A stretch of 32,025 nt of DNA, taken from Flavobacterium sp. Lineage in GTDB: Bacteria; Bacteroidota; Bacteroidia; Flavobacteriales; Flavobacteriaceae. Of the stretch, positions 14,827-22,257 are shown in pieces. Positions within the stretch are counted from its first letter, which is position 1, and each line of letters begins with the position of its first letter. Both the position numbers and the translations under genes were made by a program. Where the stretch lies: the NCBI RefSeq assembly GCF_004211145.1, contig NZ_SEBS01000038.1, positions 1-32,025 of the forward strand, written 5' to 3'. The notes under the pieces are model-generated. The model made no database searches and was not told the DNA's origin. It saw only the letters and a program-made list of their open reading frames with translations.

Positions 14827-15660
14827 CTAATTTATATATTTCAAAGAAACCCAATTATTGCGTGCGAATTTTTTCACGTACGTCAATCCTTTTTCCACGC
14901 AGGATTCGTTGATGGCTTCGATGTCTTCTTCATAAAAACCGCTGAGCAACAGAATGCCATCCTTGTTCAGGCAATCGACGTATTGCTGCATGTCGGCGAG
15001 TAAAATATTTCGGTTGATGTTCGCGATGATCAAATCGTAACGCTTTCCTTCAAGCAAGGCGGCGTCGCCTTCGTAGACCGTGATGTGCTTGCAGTCGTTG
15101 CGTTCGGCGTTCTCGATCGAATTCAAATAACACCAGTTGTCGATGTCGATAGCGTCGATCGGTTCGGCGCCTTTCATTTCGGCAAGAATGGCTAAAATCG
15201 CGGTTCCGCAACCCATGTCGAGGGTTTTCAACCCGGTTACGTCGGTTTCGAGCAAATGCTGGATCATCATGTGCGTGGTCTCGTGATGCCCGGTTCCGAA
15301 GCTCATCTTGGGTTCGATCACGATGTCGAATTCGGCGTCGGTTTTCTCGTGGAATGTCGCGCGCACATGGCAACGTCCGTCAACGTCGATGGGTTCGAAA
15401 TGCTTTTCCCATTCCTCGTTCCAATTGACTTGGTCGATTTCCTCGATCGAGTGCTCTATTTTGAATTCGTCCGACTTCAAAATGAAAATATCGTCGAGAA
15501 TATTCTCGTCCCACAATTCTTTTTTGATGTAGGCGATCACGCCATTGTCGGTCTCAATGAAGGATTCGAACGGTTTTTCGCCCAATTCGGCTACTAGGAT
15601 TTCGCAACCCGGTTCTTTTGGGTCGACATTGAAATGGTAACCGAGATATATGTTTGACAT
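14827..15660 (-). CDS. prmA: Ribosomal protein L11 methyltransferase
   Basis: 277 residues from MSNIYLGYHF. The N-terminal L11-recognition domain is about 1-110. The SAM-dependent methyltransferase domain has IEPKMSFGTGHHETTHMM, LKTLDMGCGTAILAI (motif I), IDAIDIDNWC and the catalytic-region motif IIANINRNIL. Family knowledge: it trimethylates lysines and the N-terminus of ribosomal protein L11 in the cytoplasm. A 20-residue upstream extension (to 15720) is unlikely because the TATCTTTG promoter box at 15674-15681 would lie within it. Confidence 0.95.
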   Translation of the reverse strand: MSNIYLGYHFNVDPKEPGCEILVAELGEKPFESFIETDNGVIAYIKKELWDENILDDIFILKSDEFKIEHSIEEIDQVNWNEEWEKHFEPIDVDGRCHVRATFHEKTDAEFDIVIEPKMSFGTGHHETTHMMIQHLLETDVTGLKTLDMGCGTAILAILAEMKGAEPIDAIDIDNWCYLNSIENAERNDCKHITVYEGDAALLEGKRYDLIIANINRNILLADMQQYVDCLNKDGILLLSGFYEEDIEAINESCVEKGLTYVKKFARNNWVSLKYIN

Positions 15661-15673
15661 TTGAATTTTTTTG

Positions 15674-15681
15674 CAAAGATA
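15674..15681 (-). promoter_or_regulatory. prmA promoter -7 box
   Basis: On the minus strand it reads TATCTTTG, 13 bp before the start codon, a full TAnnTTTG match. It fixes the start at 15660 and implies a very short leader. Confidence 0.6.
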
Positions 15682-15820
15682 CATAAGACAGCAGACAAAA
15701 AGACCAAAGACAAATGACAAAAGATGAAGGACGAACGAAAGAAAAATGGAATATCAGGGCCGATAAAATCGACGCGCGTATCCGATGCGACGTAATGTTA
15801 GCTTAACAAAAAATTAATAC

Positions 15821-15828
15821 TAAATTTG
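15821..15828 (+). promoter_or_regulatory. Porin gene promoter -7 box
   Basis: TAAATTTG fully matches TAnnTTTG, 20 bp before the porin start codon. TTAG about 20 bases upstream is a weak -33 candidate. Confidence 0.5.
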
Positions 15829-15848
15829 CCCAACCTAACTACACAATC

Positions 15849-17072
15849 ATGAAGAAAATTACGCTGCTTTTGTTCTTGCTTTTCGCGATGGAATCGATGG
15901 CGCAAATTGTCGTCGGACGCACGAACAACGACAATGACTTGAAACTTTCGACGTTGCCGTACTACAATTTCGGTAAGGGATTGGGCCTGACGTCGCCCGA
16001 CAGTATTTTCCAGCTCAACATCAGGTTCCGTATCCAAAACCGCGTCACATATTACGATATCGAGGACGAGAAACCGCAGTATGACGGCCAGATCAGGCGT
16101 TTGCGTCTGCGATTCGACGGTTACGTGGGCAATCCGAAATTTTTGTACGCGATCCAATTGTCGTTCGCTCCCGGAGACGTGGGCGAAGTGCGAGACGGAG
16201 AAAACCTTAACATCATTCGCGACGCCGTGATTTATTACCGACCGAATGCGAGCTGGAACATCAGTTTCGGACAGACGAAATTACCCGGAAACAGACAGCG
16301 CGTGAATTCGTCGGGCGGTTTGCAATTGACCGACCGTTCGATCAACAACGCGCGTTTTACGATCGACCGCGACTTCGGGATCCAAGTGCACCAGCTCAAC
16401 GAATTCAAGGAAAAATTTTCATACAATTTCAAAGGCGCAGTTTCGACGGGCGAGGGCCGAAACATCACCGGAAATGCCGATGACGGCGTTGCACTTACCG
16501 GAAAAGCCGAAATTTTCCCACTCGGCGCTTTCACAAAAGACGGTACGTATTTCGAAGGCGATTTGATGCGTGAGAAAATACCGAAAATCATGTTCTCGGG
16601 CGCATTCCAGCAGAATAACCAGGCGCGCAGGACAGGCGGACAATTGGGCGAGGAACTTTTCGACCAACGCACGATAAAAACCACGATGCTCGACGCCATG
16701 TTCAAATACAACGGCTGGGCGGCGATGGCGGCATACATGAAGCGCGAAACGAGCAAAGATCCGATTACCGTGAATCCTGTAGACCCGACGGATTTACGTT
16801 ACGTTTACACGGGGCATGGTTTCGATTACCAGTTGAGTTATTTGTTTCGGTCGAATTATGAAGTCATCGGACGTTTTTCAACGCTGAATCCGAACAATGA
16901 AATCCAAACGCTCACGCCCAAACAAAAGGAATATTCGATCGGGCTCACGAAATACATTTGGGAACACACGTTCAAACTTCAGGGAGAATTGACGTTCGAT
17001 ACGTTGGATTACATCGATGGAACGTCGAAGAATAATTGGTATTTGCGCTTTCAGATTGAGATGGGGATTTGA
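15849..17072 (+). CDS. OprO/OprP-like (phosphate-selective type) porin
   Basis: 407 residues. The signal peptide is about 1-19 (ending ESMAQ). The barrel pattern is clear: LNIRFRIQNRVTYYD, QIRRLRLRFDGYVGNPKFLY, WNISFGQTKLPGNRQRVNSS, FTIDRDFGIQVHQ, FDYQLSYLFRSNYEVIGRFS, and the C-terminal strand NNWYLRFQIEMGI. This is the layout of the OprP/OprO family in the outer membrane. Family knowledge: these form trimeric anion channels, some for phosphate; the substrate of Bacteroidota members is mostly unproven. The gene stands alone, with repeats downstream and no terminator that I could identify. Confidence 0.87.
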   Translation: MKKITLLLFLLFAMESMAQIVVGRTNNDNDLKLSTLPYYNFGKGLGLTSPDSIFQLNIRFRIQNRVTYYDIEDEKPQYDGQIRRLRLRFDGYVGNPKFLYAIQLSFAPGDVGEVRDGENLNIIRDAVIYYRPNASWNISFGQTKLPGNRQRVNSSGGLQLTDRSINNARFTIDRDFGIQVHQLNEFKEKFSYNFKGAVSTGEGRNITGNADDGVALTGKAEIFPLGAFTKDGTYFEGDLMREKIPKIMFSGAFQQNNQARRTGGQLGEELFDQRTIKTTMLDAMFKYNGWAAMAAYMKRETSKDPITVNPVDPTDLRYVYTGHGFDYQLSYLFRSNYEVIGRFSTLNPNNEIQTLTPKQKEYSIGLTKYIWEHTFKLQGELTFDTLDYIDGTSKNNWYLRFQIEMGI

Positions 17073-17079
17073 TTTTTAG

Positions 17080-17140
17080 TTGATAATTGATAATTGACAA
17101 TTGACAATTGATAATTAACAATTAATAATTAATAATTACC
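17080..17140. repeat. AT-rich TGATAATTGACAATT array
   Basis: About 60 bp made of the words TGATAATTG, ACAATTG and TAATAATT, directly after the porin gene. It uses the same words as 508-545 and 14668-14811. Confidence 0.75.
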
Positions 17141-17175
17141 ATTGAGGTTGGCGGGAAATTTTAGGGACAAATTCA

Positions 17176-17440
17176 TTCGTGAGACGGAAGAGATGCATTC
17201 GAATAAACGCATCGACGCATCAACATTGACATATTCCGCCAACGCAAGAGATCGATTCAAATAAACAAATAAACAAGTCAACAAATCGACGCATCAACAT
17301 CGACGTATTCGCCAACGCAAGAGATGCATTCAAATAAACGCATCAACAAATCAACGCATCAACATCTACTTATTCGCCAACGCAAGAGATCGATTCAAAT
17401 AAACAAATCAACAAATCAACAAATCAACAAACCAACATCT
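17176..17440. repeat. Tandem array of about four 61-73-bp units
   Basis: Three units begin CGCCAACGCAAGAGAT at 17237, 17310 and 17375; a degenerate first unit contains GGAAGAGATGCATTCGAATA from 17187. Each continues with ATTCAAATAAACG or ATTCAAATAAACA and a tail of ATCAACAAATCAACGCATC words, so shorter 7-8-bp repeats are nested inside. Spacing is 73 and then 65 bp. No gene lies in the 366-bp spacer. Confidence 0.8.
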
Positions 17441-17858
17441 ACTCAAGTTCCAACTTAAACACAAAAATCTTCATATACCGCTCATCATTCGCTTCATACG
17501 AATACGTAATCGTTCTTTTTACGGGATCGAGCACGATTTTGCTCTTGAGTACCTTTGATCGCAACGACCAGGTACTTTCTCCGTTTTCCTGTTTGTAAGC
17601 CGTGATGTTTCCGTGGTACATGCGGGTTTTCGCATCGTCGGTCATGCTGATCACGACATAACCGCTGTTCTTGTTGATTTGTTCGCGTATGTCAATGATG
17701 GAATGCTCTTCCTCAGTATCCTTGAGTTCATACGCTTGTTTTTGCTCATTCCACATGTAGAACTGGCGAAAATTGGAATTGTAACGTGATTGTGTGTCGG
17801 TTTGCGAATAGGCAAGGCAGCACGAAAAAGCCAAAAAACAGGCGAGTAAGTATTTCAT
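17439..17858 (-). CDS. Secreted protein of unknown function
   Basis: 139 residues. The N-terminus MKYLLACFLAFSCCLAYSQT is a signal peptide; it has cysteines at 13 and 14, but the lipobox is poor, so cleavage after AYS is more likely. The mature part contains FRQFYMWNEQKQAYELKDTE, SIIDIREQINKNSGYVVISM and RTITYSYEANDERYMKIFVF, probably one beta-rich domain. I do not recognise the family. Its stop runs into the tandem repeat array. A TACTTTTG promoter box 41 bp upstream suggests its own transcript. Confidence 0.72.
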   Translation of the reverse strand: MKYLLACFLAFSCCLAYSQTDTQSRYNSNFRQFYMWNEQKQAYELKDTEEEHSIIDIREQINKNSGYVVISMTDDAKTRMYHGNITAYKQENGESTWSLRSKVLKSKIVLDPVKRTITYSYEANDERYMKIFVFKLELE

Positions 17859-17899
17859 TTTCAGATTTTAGGGACTGCACCTAAACGGCAATGCCGCTC

Positions 17900-17907
17900 C
17901 AAAAGTA
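17900..17907 (-). promoter_or_regulatory. Promoter -7 box
   Basis: On the minus strand it reads TACTTTTG. Just downstream in the leader is CGGCATTGCCG, a short hairpin. Confidence 0.5.
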
Positions 17908-17926
17908 TAAAAGAAAGCGTTAAAAT

Positions 17927-18577
17927 TTATTTTTGATTGCAATTTTCGAGCTCATGTTCTAAAACATAAATTCGCGATTTCAAACTTTTAAAGCTATTCA
18001 AAGCAGGTTGCGTGTTTTTGAAACTGCGCTTCGCCGCCTCGCAATCACCTTGTTTTATCAAAGCTTTCGTCATATTATAATACGATAAATAGTACGATTT
18101 CTCGTCTTCGGCATGTGCCACCGTATATTTCGAGATTATGATGCATTTATCATATTCGCCATTCAGGTAATAGCTGCGACCCAAATGTACTCCGGCATTC
18201 AATTGGTTCGAATCAAAAATAATGTGCGATCGATTGTAGAAATCGATGGCATCCTTGAAGTTTCCTGTTTCATACGCGATATGTCCGAGATTCGTAAGCA
18301 CTACGGCATTCGTCGGTTCAAGTTCGAGCGCTTTAAGCAGGTTCTGTTTTGCGCCAGGGAACTTCTTTTTTTCATACAGCGCAATGCCTTTGTCGCAAAG
18401 TTGTTTGGCTTTAGCATTGTTGAACTTCATCCGCTGTTGGTAATGTTGAAGGCCGCTTCGTTTGTCGTCGTTCGATATCAGGTGTTGCGTCTTGTCGGCT
18501 TCGGCCTTATTGCCTCCGCATCCAAAACTTCCAACGGCTAAAACGAATATCGTGAAAAACGAAACGACCTTTCTCAT
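17927..18577 (-). CDS. TPR-repeat lipoprotein
   Basis: 216 residues from MRKVVSFF. The lipobox is GSFGC (Cys20). Tetratricopeptide repeats cover about 55-200: ALYEKKKFPGAKQNLLKALE, VVLTNLGHIAYETGNFKDAI, HLGRSYYLNGEYDKCIIIS, and a weaker fourth near ALIKQGDCEAAKRSF. TPRs are protein-binding scaffolds; the partner is unknown. It starts 4 bp after the tpiA stop, so it belongs to the tlpA-tpiA operon. A ten-residue longer start (18607) would overlap tpiA and displace the signal peptide. Confidence 0.85.
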   Translation of the reverse strand: MRKVVSFFTIFVLAVGSFGCGGNKAEADKTQHLISNDDKRSGLQHYQQRMKFNNAKAKQLCDKGIALYEKKKFPGAKQNLLKALELEPTNAVVLTNLGHIAYETGNFKDAIDFYNRSHIIFDSNQLNAGVHLGRSYYLNGEYDKCIIISKYTVAHAEDEKSYYLSYYNMTKALIKQGDCEAAKRSFKNTQPALNSFKSLKSRIYVLEHELENCNQK

Positions 18578-18581
18578 AAAC

Positions 18582-19334
18582 TTACAGTGCTGAAGCGATC
18601 GCGGCAAAGTCAGCCGCTTTCAAGGCCGCGCCTCCAATAAGGCCGCCGTCCACATCGGGTTTTGAAAAAATTTCTTTCGCGTTTTCAGGTTTCACGCTTC
18701 CGCCGTAAAGAATCGAAACATCTTCGGCAACATTGCTTCCGAATTTCTTGCGAACCGTCTCGCGGATGAACTCGTGCATTTCCTGAGCCTGTTCCGGGGA
18801 AGCGGTTTCTCCTGTCCCGATGGCCCAAACCGGCTCATACGCCAAAACGATTTTTTCCCAATCTTTCTCCTGAATATGGAAAAGCCCGTCGCGCAATTGG
18901 TTTTCGACGACGTTGAAATGATTGTTGTCCTTTCGATCCTTCAATTCTTCACCGAAGCAGAAAATCACGGTCATGTCGTGTTTCAAGGCGGTGTCGGTCT
19001 TGTTGGCGATCAAAGCGTCGGTTTCGTTGAAGTAACTGCGACGCTCCGAATGTCCGAGGATTACGGTGTCCACGCCGATGCTCTTTAACATGTCGGCCGA
19101 AATCTCGCCCGTGAACGCGCCGCCTTCCGCCTGGTGCATATTTTGTGCCGCGACACCGATATTCGTGAATTCAAGGTGTTGTACCGCCGATGCAAGGTTC
19201 ACGAAAGTGGGAGCGACGATGATCTGCGCTTCGGCATCGGTTGGCAATTGTTCTATAAGTTCGTTGAGCAGGTCTTCGGTTTCTTCAGCATTTTTGTGCA
19301 TTTTCCAGTTTCCGGCAACAATTTTTTGTCTCAT
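18582..19334 (-). CDS. tpiA: Triosephosphate isomerase
   Basis: 250 residues, full length. Catalytic residues are all present: Lys11 in GNWKMHK, His95 in ILGHSERRSYF, Glu167 in AYEPVWAIGTG. The phosphate-binding loop is ILYGGSVKPENA, and GGLIGGAALKAADF is near the C-terminus. It interconverts dihydroxyacetone phosphate and glyceraldehyde 3-phosphate in glycolysis. The start codon overlaps the stop of the upstream thioredoxin-like gene by 4 bp, so translation is probably coupled. Confidence 0.98.
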   Translation of the reverse strand: MRQKIVAGNWKMHKNAEETEDLLNELIEQLPTDAEAQIIVAPTFVNLASAVQHLEFTNIGVAAQNMHQAEGGAFTGEISADMLKSIGVDTVILGHSERRSYFNETDALIANKTDTALKHDMTVIFCFGEELKDRKDNNHFNVVENQLRDGLFHIQEKDWEKIVLAYEPVWAIGTGETASPEQAQEMHEFIRETVRKKFGSNVAEDVSILYGGSVKPENAKEIFSKPDVDGGLIGGAALKAADFAAIASAL

Positions 19335-19831
19335 TTTGATTTCAATTGGGTTAGGGTAGTGTTTAGTTTGTCGAAGTCGGTTTCGATGGCGCGATAGATT
19401 GCGATCTTTCCGGTTTTATCGACGATGATATAGCGTGGGATCCAGTCGAGGTCGATCGCTTGCCCGAACTTGCCTTTCATGCCGTCGGTTGCCCAATAAT
19501 GATCGCCCTTGAGATCGTGTTTCTGGATTCCCGCTTCCCATTTGTCCTTGACCTTGTCCATCGAGATGAACACGTAATCAGCTTCGGGATGATTCGCCTG
19601 CAGTTCCTTGAATTTGGGCATGGCCTTGACGCAGTCGCCACACCATGAAGCCCAAACGTCGATAAAGATCGTCTTGCCTTTATGTTTCTTGAGGATTTCG
19701 TCGAAAGTGGCGTTCTTATTGTCGAGCGTGGCAAGCGTTTCAGAAAGGCTTTCCTTGGAAAACTCGGTTTTTTGCGCCTGGGAGCACGAAAAAAGACCCG
19801 TTATGACGATGGCAATCAGTAATTTTTTCAT
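19331..19831 (-). CDS. TlpA-like thioredoxin-fold lipoprotein
   Basis: 166 residues. The lipobox ITGLFSC gives Cys16 as the lipid site. The thioredoxin fold spans about 35-160, with the redox motif WCGDC (Cys64, Cys67) in FIDVWASWCGDCVKAMPKF and the cis-Pro region DWIPRYIIVDKTG. The AhpC/TSA-Redoxin pattern (VFISMDKVKDKWEAGI) fits the TlpA branch. Family knowledge: such proteins reduce or shuffle disulfides in the periplasm. It is first in an operon with tpiA and the TPR lipoprotein; the physical coupling with a glycolytic enzyme is probably incidental. Confidence 0.92.
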   Translation of the reverse strand: MKKLLIAIVITGLFSCSQAQKTEFSKESLSETLATLDNKNATFDEILKKHKGKTIFIDVWASWCGDCVKAMPKFKELQANHPEADYVFISMDKVKDKWEAGIQKHDLKGDHYWATDGMKGKFGQAIDLDWIPRYIIVDKTGKIAIYRAIETDFDKLNTTLTQLKSK

Positions 19832-19846
19832 CGCGAATGATTTTTA

Positions 19847-19854
19847 CAAAGGTA
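19847..19854 (-). promoter_or_regulatory. Promoter -7 box of the tlpA-tpiA-TPR operon
   Basis: On the minus strand it reads TACCTTTG, a full TAnnTTTG match, 15 bp before the start of the thioredoxin-like gene. Confidence 0.55.
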
Positions 19855-20127
19855 CTTTACTAAAATACAAAGATTCGCAAAGAAACCTAAATTTTTTGGG
19901 CTGTAAAAAGCATCCGATGCATTTCAGGTTAGCAATTTGTTATGTTTTAGCGTCAATCGCTCAACCTGAATGGTTTAGAAAGGAATTTGTGGATTTGGGT
20001 CGCAACCGTAGATTTTTAATTCGTCGAATATGGCGTTATCAGGTCGGGATACAGTGCAATTTGAATCGACAATCATCACGACGGGTCGAAATTCCGATAC
20101 CGATCGACAAGAAAAATTGAAAAAGAT
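19855..20127. other. Spacer with no recognised gene
   Basis: There is a short facing pair, TTTCAGGTT (about 19921) and AACCTGAA (about 19963), but no strong hairpin, no tRNA cloverleaf and no supported reading frame. Long open frames crossing here on + overlap the thioredoxin-like gene and lack family features. Confidence 0.4.
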
Positions 20128-20415
20128 TTACTTCACTTTTTTCCGACGATCGCCTTCATCGTCCAAAAAAACGATTTTGCTGCCTGATTTGCGTTTGCGT
20201 TCGCGTCGCTTAAGTTTATATAGATAATGTATGATCAGGCAGACACCGATTACCGAAAGCAACATGAAAAGCCATCCTATGATAATGTAAAAGGCGTTTC
20301 CAAGTATTGGATTTTCAGTGATCGAAATCACATTCAGCATGAAAAGTCCTATCAGGAATACCAAAAGGCAAAGCCCGAATCCCTGATAGCTTCTTTTACG
20401 TTCCTCCTTAAACAT
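20128..20415 (-). CDS. Small two-helix membrane protein
   Basis: 95 residues from MFKEERKRS. There are two hydrophobic helices: GFGLCLLVFLIGLFMLNVI (about 12-31) and NAFYIIIGWLFMLLSVIGV (about 38-62). They are followed by a very basic cytoplasmic tail (YKLKRRERKRKSGSK) ending in DDEGDRRKKVK. I do not recognise a family. It lies 32 bp after the DoxX/MauE-type gene on the same strand and is probably co-transcribed. A TTG start three codons upstream is possible but less likely than the ATG. Confidence 0.68.
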   Translation of the reverse strand: MFKEERKRSYQGFGLCLLVFLIGLFMLNVISITENPILGNAFYIIIGWLFMLLSVIGVCLIIHYLYKLKRRERKRKSGSKIVFLDDEGDRRKKVK

Positions 20416-20447
20416 AAATCGCAAATGTTGGTTTGTTGCTTGCGAAT

Positions 20448-21551
20448 TTAATCAAGAATTAGTTTCTCGCTGTCTTTCCAGTGAAGTTTTTGTGAAATTG
20501 TTCCGTTTTTAAGAACTACAAGGCTCGGATTGGCGCGCTCGATGGTCTTTAAGGTCGTCGCATCGCAGAAATAATAGTCGAACGTCTGCCCGTATTTTTG
20601 CTTCGCGGCGGTAACTTCGTCGCCTAACGCTGCGCTCATAGCAATCACTTTATAACCCTTGGCTTTGGCGTCGGTTGCGATTTTTTCAAGTTTTTCCATG
20701 CCTTCGGGACTCGATTTCGTCAGATCGTAGGCGACGAACATGAGCAACTTCGGTTCGAGAAGCAATTCATCTTTATAATCTGATCCGTCTTTTTCCATCG
20801 TGAAATCGTGGATCGGCGGCACATAGCCTTGCGAGATCACCTTGTCTTTGCGTTCGACGAATTCGGCACCTTCAGGGAGATTCATCAAATCGTTTTCACC
20901 GAATTCCTTGTTCACGCCTTTTACTTTGTACACGAAGATCATCTCGACTTTCGCGCGTTCGGCTCCTTCAGGAAACTCCATTCCTTTTTGGATGTTCGTC
21001 CCGACTTTATAGGCGCGGAAATCCTTCAACGGCAAATGATTCAATACCCAATACGCCATGAACCCGCAAAGCGCGACGCTCAAATAGACCAAGCCGTTGC
21101 GGAACGATTGCGGCAAAATGGGTTTGACAAGTTTCATGTTGATGAACAAAATCAGGATGAAGAACAACAACACGACGTCTTTCGTAAACGATTGCCAAGG
21201 CGTCAATTTCAATGCGTCGCCGAAACAGCCGCAGTCGGTCACCTTGTTGAAATACGCCGAATAGAATGTTAGGAACGTGAAAAACACGATCATCAGCAGC
21301 AAACTCCAGATCGTGAATTTAGGTTTATAACCGAGCAACAACATCACGCCCAAAACGACTTCGAAAATCACGACGAAAACCGCGATCGCAAGCGCAGCCG
21401 GAACCAAAAACGGCAGGTTCAATACAGGCTCGCTGAAATATTCTTCGAGTTTGAACGAAAATCCGATCGGATCGTTGAGTTTGATGAGGCCTGAAATAAT
21501 AAATAATATTCCGACGAAGATCCTTGAAAATTGCGTGATGATGTTTTTCAT
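20448..21551 (-). CDS. BT_3928-type protein: DoxX/MauE membrane domain plus thioredoxin-like tail
   Basis: 367 residues. The N-terminal half (about 1-185) has several helices of the DoxX/MauE type, with FVGILFIISGLIKLNDPIGF at the start and the MauE-like motif DCGCFGDALKLTPW. The C-terminal part (about 255-367) resembles a thioredoxin fold (LMFVAYDLTKSSPEGMEKLE, PSLVVLKNGTI) but lacks a CxxC. Family knowledge: MauE/DoxX proteins take part in redox or quinone-linked disulfide chemistry. The name BT_3928 family comes from memory. It sits between DUF1599 and small membrane protein genes, one gene away from the TlpA-like protein, so a shared envelope redox role is plausible. Confidence 0.83.
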   Translation of the reverse strand: MKNIITQFSRIFVGILFIISGLIKLNDPIGFSFKLEEYFSEPVLNLPFLVPAALAIAVFVVIFEVVLGVMLLLGYKPKFTIWSLLLMIVFFTFLTFYSAYFNKVTDCGCFGDALKLTPWQSFTKDVVLLFFILILFINMKLVKPILPQSFRNGLVYLSVALCGFMAYWVLNHLPLKDFRAYKVGTNIQKGMEFPEGAERAKVEMIFVYKVKGVNKEFGENDLMNLPEGAEFVERKDKVISQGYVPPIHDFTMEKDGSDYKDELLLEPKLLMFVAYDLTKSSPEGMEKLEKIATDAKAKGYKVIAMSAALGDEVTAAKQKYGQTFDYYFCDATTLKTIERANPSLVVLKNGTISQKLHWKDSEKLILD

Positions 21552-21558
21552 ATTCTAG

Positions 21559-21615
21559 CCGCGGATTCGCGGATTTTTTTAAAATTATCCATATTAAAAA
21601 TCCGCGAATCCGCGG
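21559..21615. repeat. Perfect 20-bp inverted repeat in the DUF1599/BT_3928 spacer
   Basis: CCGCGGATTCGCGGATTTTT (21559-21578) faces its exact complement at 21596-21615 around a 17-base AT loop. It fills nearly the whole spacer, ending 8 bp from the BT_3928-type start and 9 bp from the DUF1599 stop. No T-run follows the stem on the minus strand, so it is not a clear terminator. It could be an mRNA-processing or attenuating hairpin, or a repeat insertion. Confidence 0.8.
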
Positions 21616-21623
21616 TAAAATCT

Positions 21624-22160
21624 TTATTTCCCGATATGAATCAAAGCGAAAACCGCGTAATTGATCATGTCCTGGTAATTCGCGTCGATACCTTCAGATA
21701 CCAGCGTTTTTCCTTTGTTGTCCTCGATTTGCTTGACGCGCAGGATTTTCTGCAGGATCAAATCGGTGAGTGAACTCACACGCATGTCGCGCCACGCCTC
21801 GCCGTAATCGTGGTTCTTGGCCTCCATGAGCGCTTTGGTCTGGGCGATTTTCGCATCGTATAGTTCGGTGGCTTTTCGTGTGTCGAGATCGGGTTGGTCG
21901 GCGATTCCGAGATCGAGTTGGATTAGCGCCATTACAGAATAATTGATGATCCCGACGAATTCCGAAGCCTCGCCTTCATCGACCTTGCGCACCTCATTTT
22001 CCTGCAAACTGCGGATGCGTTGCGCCTTGATGAAAATCTGGTCGGTGAGCGAAGGCAATCGAAGAATGCGCCAGGCGCTGCCGTAATCGGTCATTTTGTT
22101 TGAGAAAAGCGAACGGCAACCGGCAATGACACTGTCGTATTCCTGCGAGGTATTCTTCAT
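21624..22160 (-). CDS. DUF1599 protein
   Basis: 178 residues from MKNTSQEYDS. It consists of two copies of the same ~80-residue unit: CRSLFSNKMTDYGSAWRILR followed by LPSLTDQIFIKAQRIRSLQE, and TKALMEAKNHDYGEAWRDMR followed by VSSLTDLILQKILRVKQIED. Each copy has the K-x-x-DYGxAW signature of DUF1599, whose biochemical role is not established to my knowledge. A 22-residue longer start (22226) would cross the promoter box at 22188. It is first in a minus-strand run with the DoxX/MauE-type gene and divergent from folP. Confidence 0.88.
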   Translation of the reverse strand: MKNTSQEYDSVIAGCRSLFSNKMTDYGSAWRILRLPSLTDQIFIKAQRIRSLQENEVRKVDEGEASEFVGIINYSVMALIQLDLGIADQPDLDTRKATELYDAKIAQTKALMEAKNHDYGEAWRDMRVSSLTDLILQKILRVKQIEDNKGKTLVSEGIDANYQDMINYAVFALIHIGK

Positions 22161-22187
22161 TATAGGTGTATATTTGTGTAGCGATCC

Positions 22188-22195
22188 CAAAAGTA
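22188..22195 (-). promoter_or_regulatory. DUF1599 promoter -7 box
   Basis: On the minus strand it reads TACTTTTG, a full TAnnTTTG match, 27 bp before the start. It rules against the longer start. Confidence 0.55.
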
Positions 22196-22257
22196 AAAAA
22201 ATTATCGCACTGGCGGTGTTTCGCATCGGCGCTAATTTGTTAATGAATTATAATTGT

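Noticed and set aside
17176..17440. CRISPR array
   Set aside because: Unit spacing varies (61-73 bp), the between-unit parts are themselves repeats rather than unique spacers, and no cas gene is near.
19855..20127. tRNA or riboswitch in the spacer before the thioredoxin-like operon
   Set aside because: No cloverleaf, CCA end or known aptamer core could be traced; only a short facing pair is present.
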